This document shows, piece after piece, positions 9,955-18,926 of a DNA stretch of 64,000 bases (position 1 is the stretch's first letter; each line of letters begins with the position of its first letter). The stretch is taken from assembly GCA_016708875.1 (NCBI GenBank), contig JADJFA010000044.1, forward strand, positions 23,432-87,431, read 5' to 3'. The position numbers were made by a program, and so were the translations under genes. This stretch comes from Lewinellaceae bacterium. GTDB lineage: Bacteria > Bacteroidota > Bacteroidia > Chitinophagales > Saprospiraceae. The notes beneath the pieces were generated by a model. That model made no database searches and had not been told where the DNA came from. It worked only from the letters and a program-made list of their open reading frames with translations.

Positions 9955-11823
9955 TCACTTGTGGCAGACCACACACTCAAAACTGTCGAATTGATATTGG
10001 ACAAATGTTTTGCCGCCTTGGGTAACTTGCTTGTGACAAGCCTCACAAGCTACTTTCACGTGTTTTCCGTCGAGTTTGAACTTCGTTTTATCGTGGTCGA
10101 ATTTGTCCATTTCCCAGGTGTCGAAGCTGTGACACCGGGCACAGTCCGTGACGCCAAACTTTTCAAATTGGCGGTTGTGCTCATCCTCATGGCAACTTGA
10201 ACAGGTTGCAGGCAAGCCATCAAATTTTCCAAGTTTGAAACCTGGCTCAGGTTTGTGGCAGTCGCGGCAAGCCGTTTTCTCATGGACGCCTTGCAATTTG
10301 AATTCGGTTTTGCTGTGGTCAAATTTGCTGTCCCGGAAACTCGAAGTGACATGGCATTGATCGCAGGTTTTGTTTGGATACCACTTTTCTGCGATTTGCG
10401 CTTCATGCGGGTCTTTGTGGCAATCCACGCAACGTTCGCCGATTTGTCTGAATTTCCACTTGTTTTTGGATGGCGGGGTACTGGAAAGTTCACCCTCTTT
10501 TAAGTGACATGCGAAACACGGCGTTGCCAGGTGTGCTCCATCAAGTTTATACTTCGTTTTTGCATGGTCCTCGATGCTGAAAACGCTACCCAAAAACCCA
10601 TCCACCGTGTGGCATTTTGCGCAATCAGGGCTGACGGTATTGACTGCAAATTGCTTGTCATGATAGTCCTTGTGGCAATCCGTGCAATTTTTGAATGGCA
10701 GCGGATCGGTCATTTTATCCGAAATGTGGCACTTCCGGCAGTCCACCGCAACGTGCTTGCCTTTGAGCGCAAAAGCCGTTTTGTCGTGGTTGAATTTATC
10801 CAAATCCCCTGTTTTTCGCCAACCACTTTCGTTGTGACAATCCACACATTTTCCACCAAATTTGCCTTCGTGCGGGTCTTTGTGGCAAGTCTCACAATCA
10901 TTGGTCAACACACCCAATCTGTCTTGAAATATATTGAGCGGCGTGGCAATATCCATCTTGTGGCATTCCCGGCAATCTACCTTTTGGTGCCTTCCTTTCA
11001 AGGCAAAGTGCGTTTTGCTGTGGTCGAATTTTCTCAGTCCGCTCTGATCCACAAACGATTGTGCGGTATGGCATTCTTTGCAGTTCGTGCCGAGTTGCCC
11101 CTGGTGCTCATCCTTGTGACATTCCACACAACTTTTGAAGGGCACATCGGCAAATTTTTGAAACTCCTGGCCGTTGCGCGTTTCTTTTTTGTGGCATTCG
11201 ATACAGGCTACATCCCGGTGTTTCCCAGTGAGGGGGAACTCAGATTTGTCGTGGTTGAATTTTTTTGCGGGCCTAAATTCCTCGGCGTTGTGGCATTTCG
11301 CGCAGTCATTTCCAAGCGTTTTTTGGTGCACATCTTTATGACAATCAATACAATTCTGCCCCAGGCCCAAAAAGGTTTCTTTCTTTTTTTTCAACTCCGG
11401 CTCGACTACAAAATCAGGGGTGTGGCAACTGCGACAATCAATTTTTTTGCCTTTGCTTGACCATCCTGTTTTGTGCCTGCCGGTCAATTCGTAACCCGTC
11501 AAATTGTGGTCGAAGGCATTTTCATCAAAACGAACCATGTCGAACTTCCGCCCGTGGTGATCGCTGTGGCATTTTGCGCAATCCTTTTTTTTTACTTCCC
11601 AGGAGGCGTGATAGCCTTCATTCCGGTCCACCCTTGATTTGATTTCTTTGTGGCAATCGAGGCATTTTGCATTCGATACTTTGCTCCCCAGATCGTGGCA
11701 TTTTGTACAATTGGACATGCCTTCCAAATCCTTGTGAGCATTTGATAAGTCGCCAGGCGAGAGTTGCGCCCCGGCTCTTCCGGCGAGAAGGATAAGAAAG
11801 AGTATGCTTATTAAAATGCGCAT
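9955..11823 (-). CDS. 23-haem exported c-type cytochrome, Lys-rich type
   Basis: 622 residues, ATG start, signal peptide about residues 1-19 and 23 CxxCH motifs. Most linkers follow the pattern FDHSKTxFxLxGxHxxxxCxxCH, typical of cytochrome c3/c7-like repeats, and the protein is rich in lysine and aspartate. It is not a close copy of the other three cytochromes: it lacks their NPHG start and their C-terminal cap, and ends in CVVCHK. It is the first cytochrome downstream of the membrane redox pair, so it is the best candidate for the immediate electron acceptor. That order of transfer is inference. Confidence 0.88.
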   Translation of the reverse strand: MRILISILFLILLAGRAGAQLSPGDLSNAHKDLEGMSNCTKCHDLGSKVSNAKCLDCHKEIKSRVDRNEGYHASWEVKKKDCAKCHSDHHGRKFDMVRFDENAFDHNLTGYELTGRHKTGWSSKGKKIDCRSCHTPDFVVEPELKKKKETFLGLGQNCIDCHKDVHQKTLGNDCAKCHNAEEFRPAKKFNHDKSEFPLTGKHRDVACIECHKKETRNGQEFQKFADVPFKSCVECHKDEHQGQLGTNCKECHTAQSFVDQSGLRKFDHSKTHFALKGRHQKVDCRECHKMDIATPLNIFQDRLGVLTNDCETCHKDPHEGKFGGKCVDCHNESGWRKTGDLDKFNHDKTAFALKGKHVAVDCRKCHISDKMTDPLPFKNCTDCHKDYHDKQFAVNTVSPDCAKCHTVDGFLGSVFSIEDHAKTKYKLDGAHLATPCFACHLKEGELSSTPPSKNKWKFRQIGERCVDCHKDPHEAQIAEKWYPNKTCDQCHVTSSFRDSKFDHSKTEFKLQGVHEKTACRDCHKPEPGFKLGKFDGLPATCSSCHEDEHNRQFEKFGVTDCARCHSFDTWEMDKFDHDKTKFKLDGKHVKVACEACHKQVTQGGKTFVQYQFDSFECVVCHK

Positions 11824-11854
11824 TTTCCCTGCTTGATTTGCAAAAACATAGGTC

Positions 11855-11980
11855 TTTATTTAAAACACATAGGCACAATAGGACACATAGTCCCGATTTT
11901 ATACACTATGTGTCCTATTGTGCCTATGTGTTTTAAATAAACTATTATGCTCATTGCTTATGTGCCTATGTGTTTAAAAA
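11855..11980. repeat. Intergenic inverted repeat, 36-base perfect arms plus a third partial copy
   Basis: Arms 11855-11890 and 11906-11941 are perfectly complementary over 36 bases with a 15-base loop. They are built from variants of CACATAGG/CACAATAGG. A third partial copy in the right-arm orientation follows at 11956-11980. It lies between the Fe-S/FAD oxidoreductase stop and the 23-haem cytochrome start. Confidence 0.9.
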
Positions 11981-11995
11981 CCGTACGCTGTTCAT

Positions 11996-13324
11996 TTACT
12001 TATGTTTTTTCACCGTATACCCAAATCGCTTCGTAATCTCCACACCAGCCTTCTGCAAAAACTGCGTCGGCAACTCACCCCCTGCAAAAATGTACACCAG
12101 ATCATTCTCCAGGGACAGCGGTTCCGGGCCTTCCTCTGTAGCTAGAACTATCTTATTTGGTTCGATCCGCACAAGGTTGCTCTTCAGTTTTACCTCAATT
12201 TTTCCCACCTTAATGGCGGCATCCAATTTCTCCCGGTTCTTCGGTTTCAACCTGCTGAATGCCTCGCTCCGATAACTGAGGATCACGTGATTCTGGTCTG
12301 AGAGTGAAAGTGCCGCCTCGATGGCTGAGTCGCCACCGCCTACGACGACCACCCTTTTCTCCTGGATATTTTCCGGTTCCAAAAGTCGGTAGGTCACTTT
12401 TTCAAGGGTTTCACCGGGAACGCCCAATTTTCTGGGGCTTCCTCGCCTTCCAATGGCCAACAGCACGTTTTTGGTTTTGAATTCCTCTCCCTTCAGCGTC
12501 AGCACCTGAAAGCAGTCGCTCAAGGATTGAATGCTCTCCACTTTGGTGTTCTCCCGAATGCTGATATTATTTTTGGCCATTACGGACTGCCACAAATCGA
12601 GCAATTCGGTTTTGCTGGTGTCAAATAATTTCACTTTCCCATGTAAGGGCAAATCCATCGGCGCCGTCATTACAATTTTAGAGCGGGGGAAATTGAACAC
12701 CGTGCCGCCCAAAGAATCCTGTTCTAGAGTCAAAAAATTCAGCCCGTGTTTTTTGGCAGTCAAAGAAGCAGAAATGCCGGCAGGGCCAGCACCAATGATG
12801 ACCAGATCGTATATCGAAGGATCCTTTTTGAACCCTGATTTTACAATGCTGAGCACAGCGGCCTCGCCTTGTTCCACGCTGTTTTTGATCAAGCCCATGC
12901 CGCCCAGTTCGCCGGCGATATAAATTCCCGGTACGTTCGTTTCAAAATCCTGGTTGACGTGTGGCAAATCCACGCCCCGTTTTTCCGTCCCGATCACCAG
13001 CGAAATAGCTTCTACAGGACAGGCGTGAAAACACGCGCCATGCCCAATGCATTGGGAGGCATTGATCAAAGTCGCTCTGCCATGTACGATGCCGATGATG
13101 TCTTTTTCCGGGCAGGCTTCAATACAAGCCCCGCTTTTGATGCAAGTCCCCAGATCTATTACCGGGTGTAGTGAAACTGGCTCGAAGGTTCCCTCCTGAA
13201 TCGCTTTTTCGATTTTGGCTTCGGCCGCCTGAGAAGCCTTCCCTTCTTTGCGTAAATAGAGGTACACAACTACAAAGCAGAAGAAAAAAACTACCCCGTA
13301 TATGATGATCTGTTCGAATAGCAT
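11996..13324 (-). CDS. Membrane-anchored ferredoxin/thioredoxin-reductase-like FAD oxidoreductase
   Basis: 442 residues. An N-terminal membrane segment (about 7-24) is followed by two ferredoxin-like cluster motifs at about 61-72 and 92-103, then a thioredoxin-reductase-like flavoprotein with an FAD motif (IIGAGPAG, about 170) and an NAD(P) motif (VVGGGDSA, about 315). Both cluster motifs read C-x5-C-x3-CP: the usual second cysteine is Ser in the first and His in the second, so a 3Fe-4S or altered cluster is possible. It lies 9 bases from the upstream cytochrome-b-like gene. Predicted role: passes electrons between cytoplasmic NAD(P)H and the membrane partner. The family is clear; the direction and acceptor are inferred. 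Confidence 0.85.
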   Translation of the reverse strand: MLFEQIIIYGVVFFFCFVVVYLYLRKEGKASQAAEAKIEKAIQEGTFEPVSLHPVIDLGTCIKSGACIEACPEKDIIGIVHGRATLINASQCIGHGACFHACPVEAISLVIGTEKRGVDLPHVNQDFETNVPGIYIAGELGGMGLIKNSVEQGEAAVLSIVKSGFKKDPSIYDLVIIGAGPAGISASLTAKKHGLNFLTLEQDSLGGTVFNFPRSKIVMTAPMDLPLHGKVKLFDTSKTELLDLWQSVMAKNNISIRENTKVESIQSLSDCFQVLTLKGEEFKTKNVLLAIGRRGSPRKLGVPGETLEKVTYRLLEPENIQEKRVVVVGGGDSAIEAALSLSDQNHVILSYRSEAFSRLKPKNREKLDAAIKVGKIEVKLKSNLVRIEPNKIVLATEEGPEPLSLENDLVYIFAGGELPTQFLQKAGVEITKRFGYTVKKHK

Positions 13325-13333
13325 TTTCGGTGA

Positions 13334-14182
13334 TTAAAATATCCAACGATAGCCAAAGGCAAGGGTAACGCCAACGTGTATAACCATGATTATCAGCATG
13401 ATGAGTGCAAAAGGCAGGTGTGCCACGTGCCAGTACTTGAATAGTTTTTGCATGGTCAGCAAGCGCTCAATGCGGTGGTTTAATGAGATTTCATTCTGTA
13501 CCAGACGTACTACTTTTTTGATGTCCGGCTTGGACAGCCTGTTTGCCTGGAGCACATTTTTCACCTGTCGAATGGTTCTTTTGTCTCCAAAGTATTGACT
13601 GAAAAAGCCTCCACCCGTTTTGACGGTTGCCGCCTCCAAAATGGATTGTTCGCTTGCCTCGTCCAATTGGTACGAACCTTTCAGGATTTCTTCCAGATTG
13701 ATCTTCATGGCCTGGACCTCATGCAGGCTCAGCTCCCTTCCTTCGATCGTGCGGGGTATCTGGATGTAAATAAACCTGCCCACCACACCGCTCGCCACCA
13801 CCGCCACCATGCTCCAAAAACTAACTGAAACCAATCCGCCAAACTTGAAAGCCGTGTGAAATAATATCATCACCGGCCCCAGGCTGCACAGGAAAATGTG
13901 AAACTCCAGCCAATATTTCAAGCGCCCGAACCGGTGCAAAACCTTGTATTTTTTCTTGGCGATGTAACCAAATACCCCAATCAAAATGAGTAGTGTGCCG
14001 ACAATGCCTAAGCCATGCCCGAAGACTCCGCTGGGTTTAAACCAATTGTGGTCAGGGTGATAAAAACGCTCCTCAAGAGGTGTGTTGTAATAGGGAATCC
14101 CCTTGTACAAGAGGAAAATGGTTGTCAAAACGACAATACTAACCAGGGTTCCGATATAAATCCGATGGACCAGTGGGGACAT
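13334..14182 (-). CDS. Cytochrome-b-like membrane protein
   Basis: About 282 residues from the ATG at 14182 (MSPLVHRIYIG). A longer frame reaches 14302, but its 40 extra residues look non-coding and precede the first membrane helix poorly. Four or more hydrophobic helices are visible. Paired histidines in helices (EFHIFLCSLG and ILFHTAFKF; YWHVAHLPFA and IMVIHVGVTLA) fit a dihaem b-type cytochrome. A soluble loop of about 100 residues lies between the helix pairs. It forms a tight operon with the Fe-S/FAD oxidoreductase and leads the multihaem cluster, so it is probably the transmembrane step. No exact family name is claimed. Confidence 0.75.
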   Translation of the reverse strand: MSPLVHRIYIGTLVSIVVLTTIFLLYKGIPYYNTPLEERFYHPDHNWFKPSGVFGHGLGIVGTLLILIGVFGYIAKKKYKVLHRFGRLKYWLEFHIFLCSLGPVMILFHTAFKFGGLVSVSFWSMVAVVASGVVGRFIYIQIPRTIEGRELSLHEVQAMKINLEEILKGSYQLDEASEQSILEAATVKTGGGFFSQYFGDKRTIRQVKNVLQANRLSKPDIKKVVRLVQNEISLNHRIERLLTMQKLFKYWHVAHLPFALIMLIIMVIHVGVTLAFGYRWIF

Positions 14183-14516
14183 AAACCGCTTTATATAATT
14201 CTGTGTAGTGTAGGGTTCGTGAGAAAGGGTTTTAGGGTTGCCAAGACCCGCGATTATTTTGAGGTATTGACAAGAATTATCAGCCCAACTGACCTGCGTC
14301 ACCCACGGACAAATGGAAATCGAAGGACTTTTGGGGGCTTAAATCATTTATAAGTCTGTAGCAAATCATCCGAGGAGTGTCTGCTTAGGCGGCATCATAA
14401 TTTGCCTTTGGACATGGAAAAAAACCTGTCCGCCCAACATTTTCCTGACATCAATATAAATATTTCATGCTCAGGGCAACCGTATTTCGCGTTGCCCCGA
14501 ATAATATACGGGTACA

Positions 14517-15077
14517 ATGAATAAAAACCGGTTTGCTCTAATCATAGATGGTTGCCGCCGCCATGATCGTGCATTTCAAAAGGAGCTGTACCAACTCTTT
14601 TACCAGTACACGCTCAAAGTGGGGCTTAACTATGCTTCTTCACTGGAAGAGGCCCGGGAAATTGTGAACGATGTATTCATGAAGGTATTTAGCAAAATAG
14701 AAAACTACAACGTAGAGCAGCCTTTTAAACCCTGGCTTAATAAAATTACTGTTTTTACCGCCATAGATTACTATCGGAAAAACATTAAGAATGAACTTCT
14801 TACAGATGATCTGGAAACAGTACTTGATGTTGGAGACCCGTCTGACATAATTGCCCGGATTTCTGCGGAAGAGTTACGAGCATTGGTGCAGCAGCTTTCA
14901 CCCGCGTATCGAGCTGCCATCAATCTGTACGCTATTGAAGGATATGACCACAATGAAATTGCCGTTATTTTGGGTATTTCGGTCGGCGCCTCCAAGTCTA
15001 ATTTGTTCAAAGCCCGGGCCAAATTGAAAAGACTCTTACTTCATCAAGAAATGGCTCTGCCTCACGCCAAATACTGA
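14517..15077 (+). CDS. ECF-family RNA polymerase sigma factor
   Basis: 186 residues. The sigma-2 region lies at about 20-90 (EAREIVNDVFMKVFSKI) and the sigma-4 helix-turn-helix at about 120-175 (LYAIEGYDHNEIAVILGISV), without sigma-1 or sigma-3, as in ECF factors. The ATG at 14517 follows a small hairpin (GGGCAAC/GTTGCCC, about 14474-14497). The next gene starts 3 bases after the stop and has an anti-sigma-like N-terminus, so the pair is probably a signal-responsive regulatory unit. Targets are unknown. Confidence 0.9.
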   Translation: MNKNRFALIIDGCRRHDRAFQKELYQLFYQYTLKVGLNYASSLEEAREIVNDVFMKVFSKIENYNVEQPFKPWLNKITVFTAIDYYRKNIKNELLTDDLETVLDVGDPSDIIARISAEELRALVQQLSPAYRAAINLYAIEGYDHNEIAVILGISVGASKSNLFKARAKLKRLLLHQEMALPHAKY

Positions 15078-15080
15078 TTT

Positions 15081-16357
15081 ATGGACGATTTTGACTTCGA
15101 CAAACTATTTGCAGATAAAATGCGCGGTGCTGGCGCCCCCGACCTTAGCGACGAGGATTGGGAGCAGCTTACACCCAGATTAGATGCAGTAGAACGGAGA
15201 CGCTGGCGAGTTTTGCCAGTCTGGTGGCTGGGCGCATTGAGTGCCCTGCTACTTTTATCTAATGTCGGATGGTGGTGGATGTGGCAAAAATCGGAAAAAC
15301 GCAGCGATACCATGCAAAGCGAATGGCAACAAATTCGCCATGAGTCAGTAGCGATGCGCGACACCACCTGGTCAAAAGTGCTTGTTTATCAATATGATAC
15401 GGTTTATCGAACTGTGGTACATCGCTCCGTATCAGAAAGTATTAAAGCAGGCAATGGCTCTGCCTTCGGGCAGGGAAATACCAACCGCCTTGGGACTGGA
15501 AATCCAACTGCTTCAGACGGTTCCTCGACGCTAGAAGGATCAAAATTCTCGTCCCATTCAAACCTTGAACAGCAAAACATCCAACCGGATACAACTGCCC
15601 TAATCCCGGGAATTGCTCAAAGCGAACAAAACCTCAGCATTTTACCCATCCACCCGGCGTTCCTAAAAATACCCACAAGGCGGGTTAAAATACCTGAAAA
15701 AGATCTTGTCTTAATTCCTCAAAAACGGGCTCGAAATCCGCGGCAGTATTTGCTCATCCCCCGAAAAGTCCGAATAGGGGCAGGTGGAGGTTTTGTAATT
15801 CCTTCAGCGGCTCAACTTTCCGAAAACAGTGGGTTTGTGGCCGCGTTGATGGGCGAAATTGCTTTTCCGAACAATTAGCCCTTACCCTGGAGGGCGCATA
15901 CAGTGGAATCTCCTTTACTGGAACGGAATATGACAAAGCCTTGGGATTGCCTCCTTTCTCTTCACCCGGTGATGATTACATACTCAAGCACTTCGAGACC
16001 GACGAGGGCTTGAAGCCTGTCTTACAACTCGGTGCAGGGCTGCGGTACTGGCTCCGTCCCACCCATAAACTTAGCCCCTATTTCGGTCTGGGTTATGCGG
16101 CACAATGGCATCCTGAATTTGAATTGAAATTTGAATATATCCATCAGGTCACAGGGGAAGAGAAGGAATTTTCGTTAGAAGTCCCTGCCCTTGGCAGCCC
16201 TGTTTCGCTCCTCGATTTTAATGCTGGCCTGCGTTATCGTTTTTTACGGCAATTGTCCTTGCAGACTGGGGCATTTTATCAATTCAAAATAGACGCCAAC
16301 CAGCCGGGTATTCCGCGTTTTTGGGGCATAAAATCGGCTGTTATGTATGAATTTTAA
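15081..16357 (+). CDS. Anti-sigma-like membrane protein with beta-barrel-type C-terminus (one-base frameshift)
   Basis: A short cytosolic N-terminal part (MDDFDFDKLFADKM) is followed by a membrane helix at about residues 47-70 (LPVWWLGALSALLLL), a low-complexity linker, and a C-terminal porin-like half (GLRYWLRPTHKLSPYFGLGY and later FLRQLSLQTGAFYQFKI). The first frame ends at 15878 and the second is open from there to 16357. One extra T in the run at about 15871-15874 joins them as GEIAFSEQLALTLEG. The restored length is about 425 residues. It is translationally coupled to the ECF sigma factor and is probably its anti-sigma regulator. The fusion of a membrane anchor to a barrel-like domain recurs in Bacteroidetes proteins next to ECF factors. 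Confidence 0.7.
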
Positions 16358-17544
16358 GCCAAGCCTTTCAATATGGCTCCCCAGTACATTCTCGGAAGCA
16401 CTTCTCTTTTAAGTTGGTACATGCTCCAGCGTTCTTTCGACTGATCGAAAGGGAATGTTTCCATCGGAGTGTTGTTGTAATCAAATTCCGCCAATACCAA
16501 TTTGCCATAGCCAGTGACGAGGGGACAGGACGTGTAACCCAAATAAGTCGCCGAGGGCAACCCGCCCGCCATGACATCCAATAGATTGGTTACCACCACT
16601 GGCGCCTGTTTGCGGATGGCTGCGCCTGTTTTTGAAATAGGCAAACCGGAGGCATCTCCGAGCGCGAAAATGTTGGTATGGCGCACATGCTGCAAGGTGC
16701 TTTTGTCCACTTCTACCCAGCCTGCACTATTGGCCAAACTGCTGTTTCGAATAAAATCCGGTGCACTCTGTGGCGGCGTTACATGGATCATATCAAAGTC
16801 CACTTCCTTCATTTCCCCTTTGTTTTCCTCTCCAAAACCAAGAAATTTGGCGCGGCGGTTGGGGCCATCTATCTCCGTGAGATTGTACAGGAAGTTCAAC
16901 TTTATGTTGCCACGTTTGACGACCTGCAGCAGCGTTTTTTCATATTGTGGCACTGCAAAAAGTTTGGCAGCCCCGCTCCAATATTGCACATCCGCTTTGG
17001 GCAAAATGCCGTGTTTGCGGAAATAGTCCGTTGCCAAATACATTATTTTATGAGGGGCGCCACCACATTTCACCGGGGTAGAAGGGTTGTGGAAAAGGGC
17101 CTTTCCTCCCTTGAAATTTTTGAGGCATTCAAAGGTGTAAGGGGCCGATTCAAAAGAATAATTGCTGCACACATTGTTTTTGCCAAGCGTTTCTGGCAAA
17201 CCCTTGATATCGCCCCAATTGAGTTGGATCCCTGGACAAACGACCAGATAATCATAGGTCAATGGGCCATTATCTAACTCAACGGTGTTTTGATCAGGTG
17301 CAAATCCAACGGCTTTTTGCTTGATCCACGTAACACCCTTGGGCATTACAGACGCCTCCGTACGCTCTGTTTTTTTGATGTCAAATGCACCACCTCCGAC
17401 CAATGTCCAGGCAGGCTGATAATAGTGCTTGTCCGCAGGGTCAACGATGGCGATGTCTAATTTGCGGTCTTTGCGCAGCAATTGAGCCGCAGTAGAGATG
17501 CCGGCGTTGCCGCCGCCGATAATGACTATTTGATGGTGTGGCAT
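16354..17544 (-). CDS. Sulfide:quinone oxidoreductase-like flavoprotein
   Basis: About 396 residues from the ATG at 17542-17544 (MPHHQIVIIGGGNAG); the longer frame to 17613 adds an unlikely leader. The FAD motif is at residues 7-13. The cysteines expected of the SQR family appear in TPVKCGGAP and in YTSCPLVTGYG. The C-terminus (QLKREVLPRMYWGAILKG) resembles the membrane-binding tail of SQR and related type-II NADH dehydrogenases. Predicted role: oxidation of sulfide or persulfide with electron delivery to quinone at the inner membrane. It overlaps the convergent barrel gene by 4 bases. A related flavoprotein with a different substrate cannot be excluded. Confidence 0.78.
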   Translation of the reverse strand: MPHHQIVIIGGGNAGISTAAQLLRKDRKLDIAIVDPADKHYYQPAWTLVGGGAFDIKKTERTEASVMPKGVTWIKQKAVGFAPDQNTVELDNGPLTYDYLVVCPGIQLNWGDIKGLPETLGKNNVCSNYSFESAPYTFECLKNFKGGKALFHNPSTPVKCGGAPHKIMYLATDYFRKHGILPKADVQYWSGAAKLFAVPQYEKTLLQVVKRGNIKLNFLYNLTEIDGPNRRAKFLGFGEENKGEMKEVDFDMIHVTPPQSAPDFIRNSSLANSAGWVEVDKSTLQHVRHTNIFALGDASGLPISKTGAAIRKQAPVVVTNLLDVMAGGLPSATYLGYTSCPLVTGYGKLVLAEFDYNNTPMETFPFDQSKERWSMYQLKREVLPRMYWGAILKGLA

Positions 17545-17658
17545 GAGAGTCAGTAAAAAGTGAAAAGAAACTGGGAACAAAACTCCGTCACTTCCATTCG
17601 CCCAGGTTTGCACTTTTCATTGAAGCATCAGGATTATTTACTGAGACTCATGCGGTTA

Positions 17659-18741
17659 TTAACCCAAAAACTCCGCCAATAAGCCGTGAAAATGATGCGT
17701 CCCTTGCTCCCTATTGGGTGAATAACGGCCATGTTCATAAAACCGCGAACGAATGCCGCGCTGCACATTTTCCACTACTTCCTCGTCTTCATGCTCAACT
17801 TGTTCGAGGCCTGATCCTGCCCCAGTGTTAAGCTTTGATTCGTCAAATACATAGACTTTAAACCGCACTTTGCAGGTGCTAACAGTCTGTGGTTCAACAA
17901 TATTTAGCGATAATCCCCAAGGGTAAAAATTAAACATCATGTTGGGAAACACCCAAAAGTAATACGCCGCCACATCCATACCGAAGTCGGGAGAATCGGC
18001 TGGCAGATCAAAGCAGGCATCGCCTTTTTTTGCAATGCCGAGCTGCAGGTTGGCGTATGGGAATAGCTCAGTGGAGTAATGGTTCCAGTCTAATACCGCA
18101 CTCAGACTGTTGTGGACAAATGGGATGTGGAACCCTTCAAGATAGTTCTCACAATAGAGCGCCCAGTTGGCATTCACCGTGTAATCTTTGGAAAGATCGG
18201 GGCGATATTCCAGCCGATCCAATGGCATCCAAGCCACGCGCTGCATCATTTCACCCAGGAATTTTTCCGCTGGGAAAATGGGATTCAAGGTGGTGAACAG
18301 CAATTTGCCCCAATGAACAAGTCGCAGTTGCTTCAAATTATCAGCCTCGGTTGGGAAATTTTCCACCCCGGAAAACTCGGGCATAAACTGAAATTTTCCA
18401 TCCAGGCCAAACACCCGGCCATGGTAACGGCAGCGCAGTTGGCTCGATTTGCAAGGTTCATAAGCCAGTAAATTCCCGCGGTGCGTACACACATTCGACA
18501 AACAATGAACCGTCCCTGTCTTGTCTCGAGAGAGTAGCAATGGTTCACTCAAATACTGGTCCAGCAACATGAACGGCCATACACTTCCCGGCTCGCCCAC
18601 ACGGTCGGTATCGCCCACAAACTGCCAGGAAGACGCGAAGATTTTTTCTTTGGCTTCTTCATAAATTGCTGCACTGGTGTACACCTCGGTGGAGATGGTG
18701 CGCGCGCGGGCGATGTTTGGATCAATGTGAAAGCGGGACAT
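17659..18741 (-). CDS. Rieske non-haem iron oxygenase, alpha subunit family
   Basis: 360 residues. The Rieske 2Fe-2S ligands are CTHRG at about 85-89 and CRYHG at about 104-108. The mononuclear iron site is visible as ENYLEGFHIPFVH at about 204-216, with a later acidic ligand region. Length and motifs fit the group that includes choline and carnitine monooxygenases and ring-hydroxylating dioxygenases; the substrate cannot be read from sequence. No reductase gene is adjacent. It is divergent from the amidohydrolase gene, with the 185-base gap filled by an inverted repeat. Confidence 0.88.
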   Translation of the reverse strand: MSRFHIDPNIARARTISTEVYTSAAIYEEAKEKIFASSWQFVGDTDRVGEPGSVWPFMLLDQYLSEPLLLSRDKTGTVHCLSNVCTHRGNLLAYEPCKSSQLRCRYHGRVFGLDGKFQFMPEFSGVENFPTEADNLKQLRLVHWGKLLFTTLNPIFPAEKFLGEMMQRVAWMPLDRLEYRPDLSKDYTVNANWALYCENYLEGFHIPFVHNSLSAVLDWNHYSTELFPYANLQLGIAKKGDACFDLPADSPDFGMDVAAYYFWVFPNMMFNFYPWGLSLNIVEPQTVSTCKVRFKVYVFDESKLNTGAGSGLEQVEHEDEEVVENVQRGIRSRFYEHGRYSPNREQGTHHFHGLLAEFLG

Positions 18742-18926
18742 TTTTTAATTGATTCGATTATTTGATTGGAAAGATTGATTCGATTGCAACGATTGTGGAG
18801 AGGGTGAAACTTCCCTGCTATTTTTGCCACGCAAATATCCAATCCAAAGTCGAATCAATCGAATAATCGAGCCAATCGTCTCAATCGAATAATCGAATCA
18901 ATCTTTACAATCGTTTCAATTAAAAG
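18742..18926. repeat. Imperfect inverted repeat filling a divergent promoter region
   Basis: The words GATTCGATT and AATCGAAT recur many times. The left part (about 18745-18796) contains TTGATTCGATTATTTGATTG and the right part (about 18851-18922) contains their complements, such as CGAATAATCGAATCAATC. The spacer lies between the two divergent start codons, so both promoters must lie in or beside the structure. Confidence 0.75.

Noticed and set aside
9961..10503. Two plus-strand frames at the end of the 23-haem gene that look hydrophobic
   Set aside because: Hydrophobicity arises from antisense of Lys/Asp codons; they overlap intact haem motifs.
10504..11460. 318-codon plus-strand frame over the 23-haem cytochrome
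   Set aside because: Antisense of haem repeats with no signal peptide or motif.
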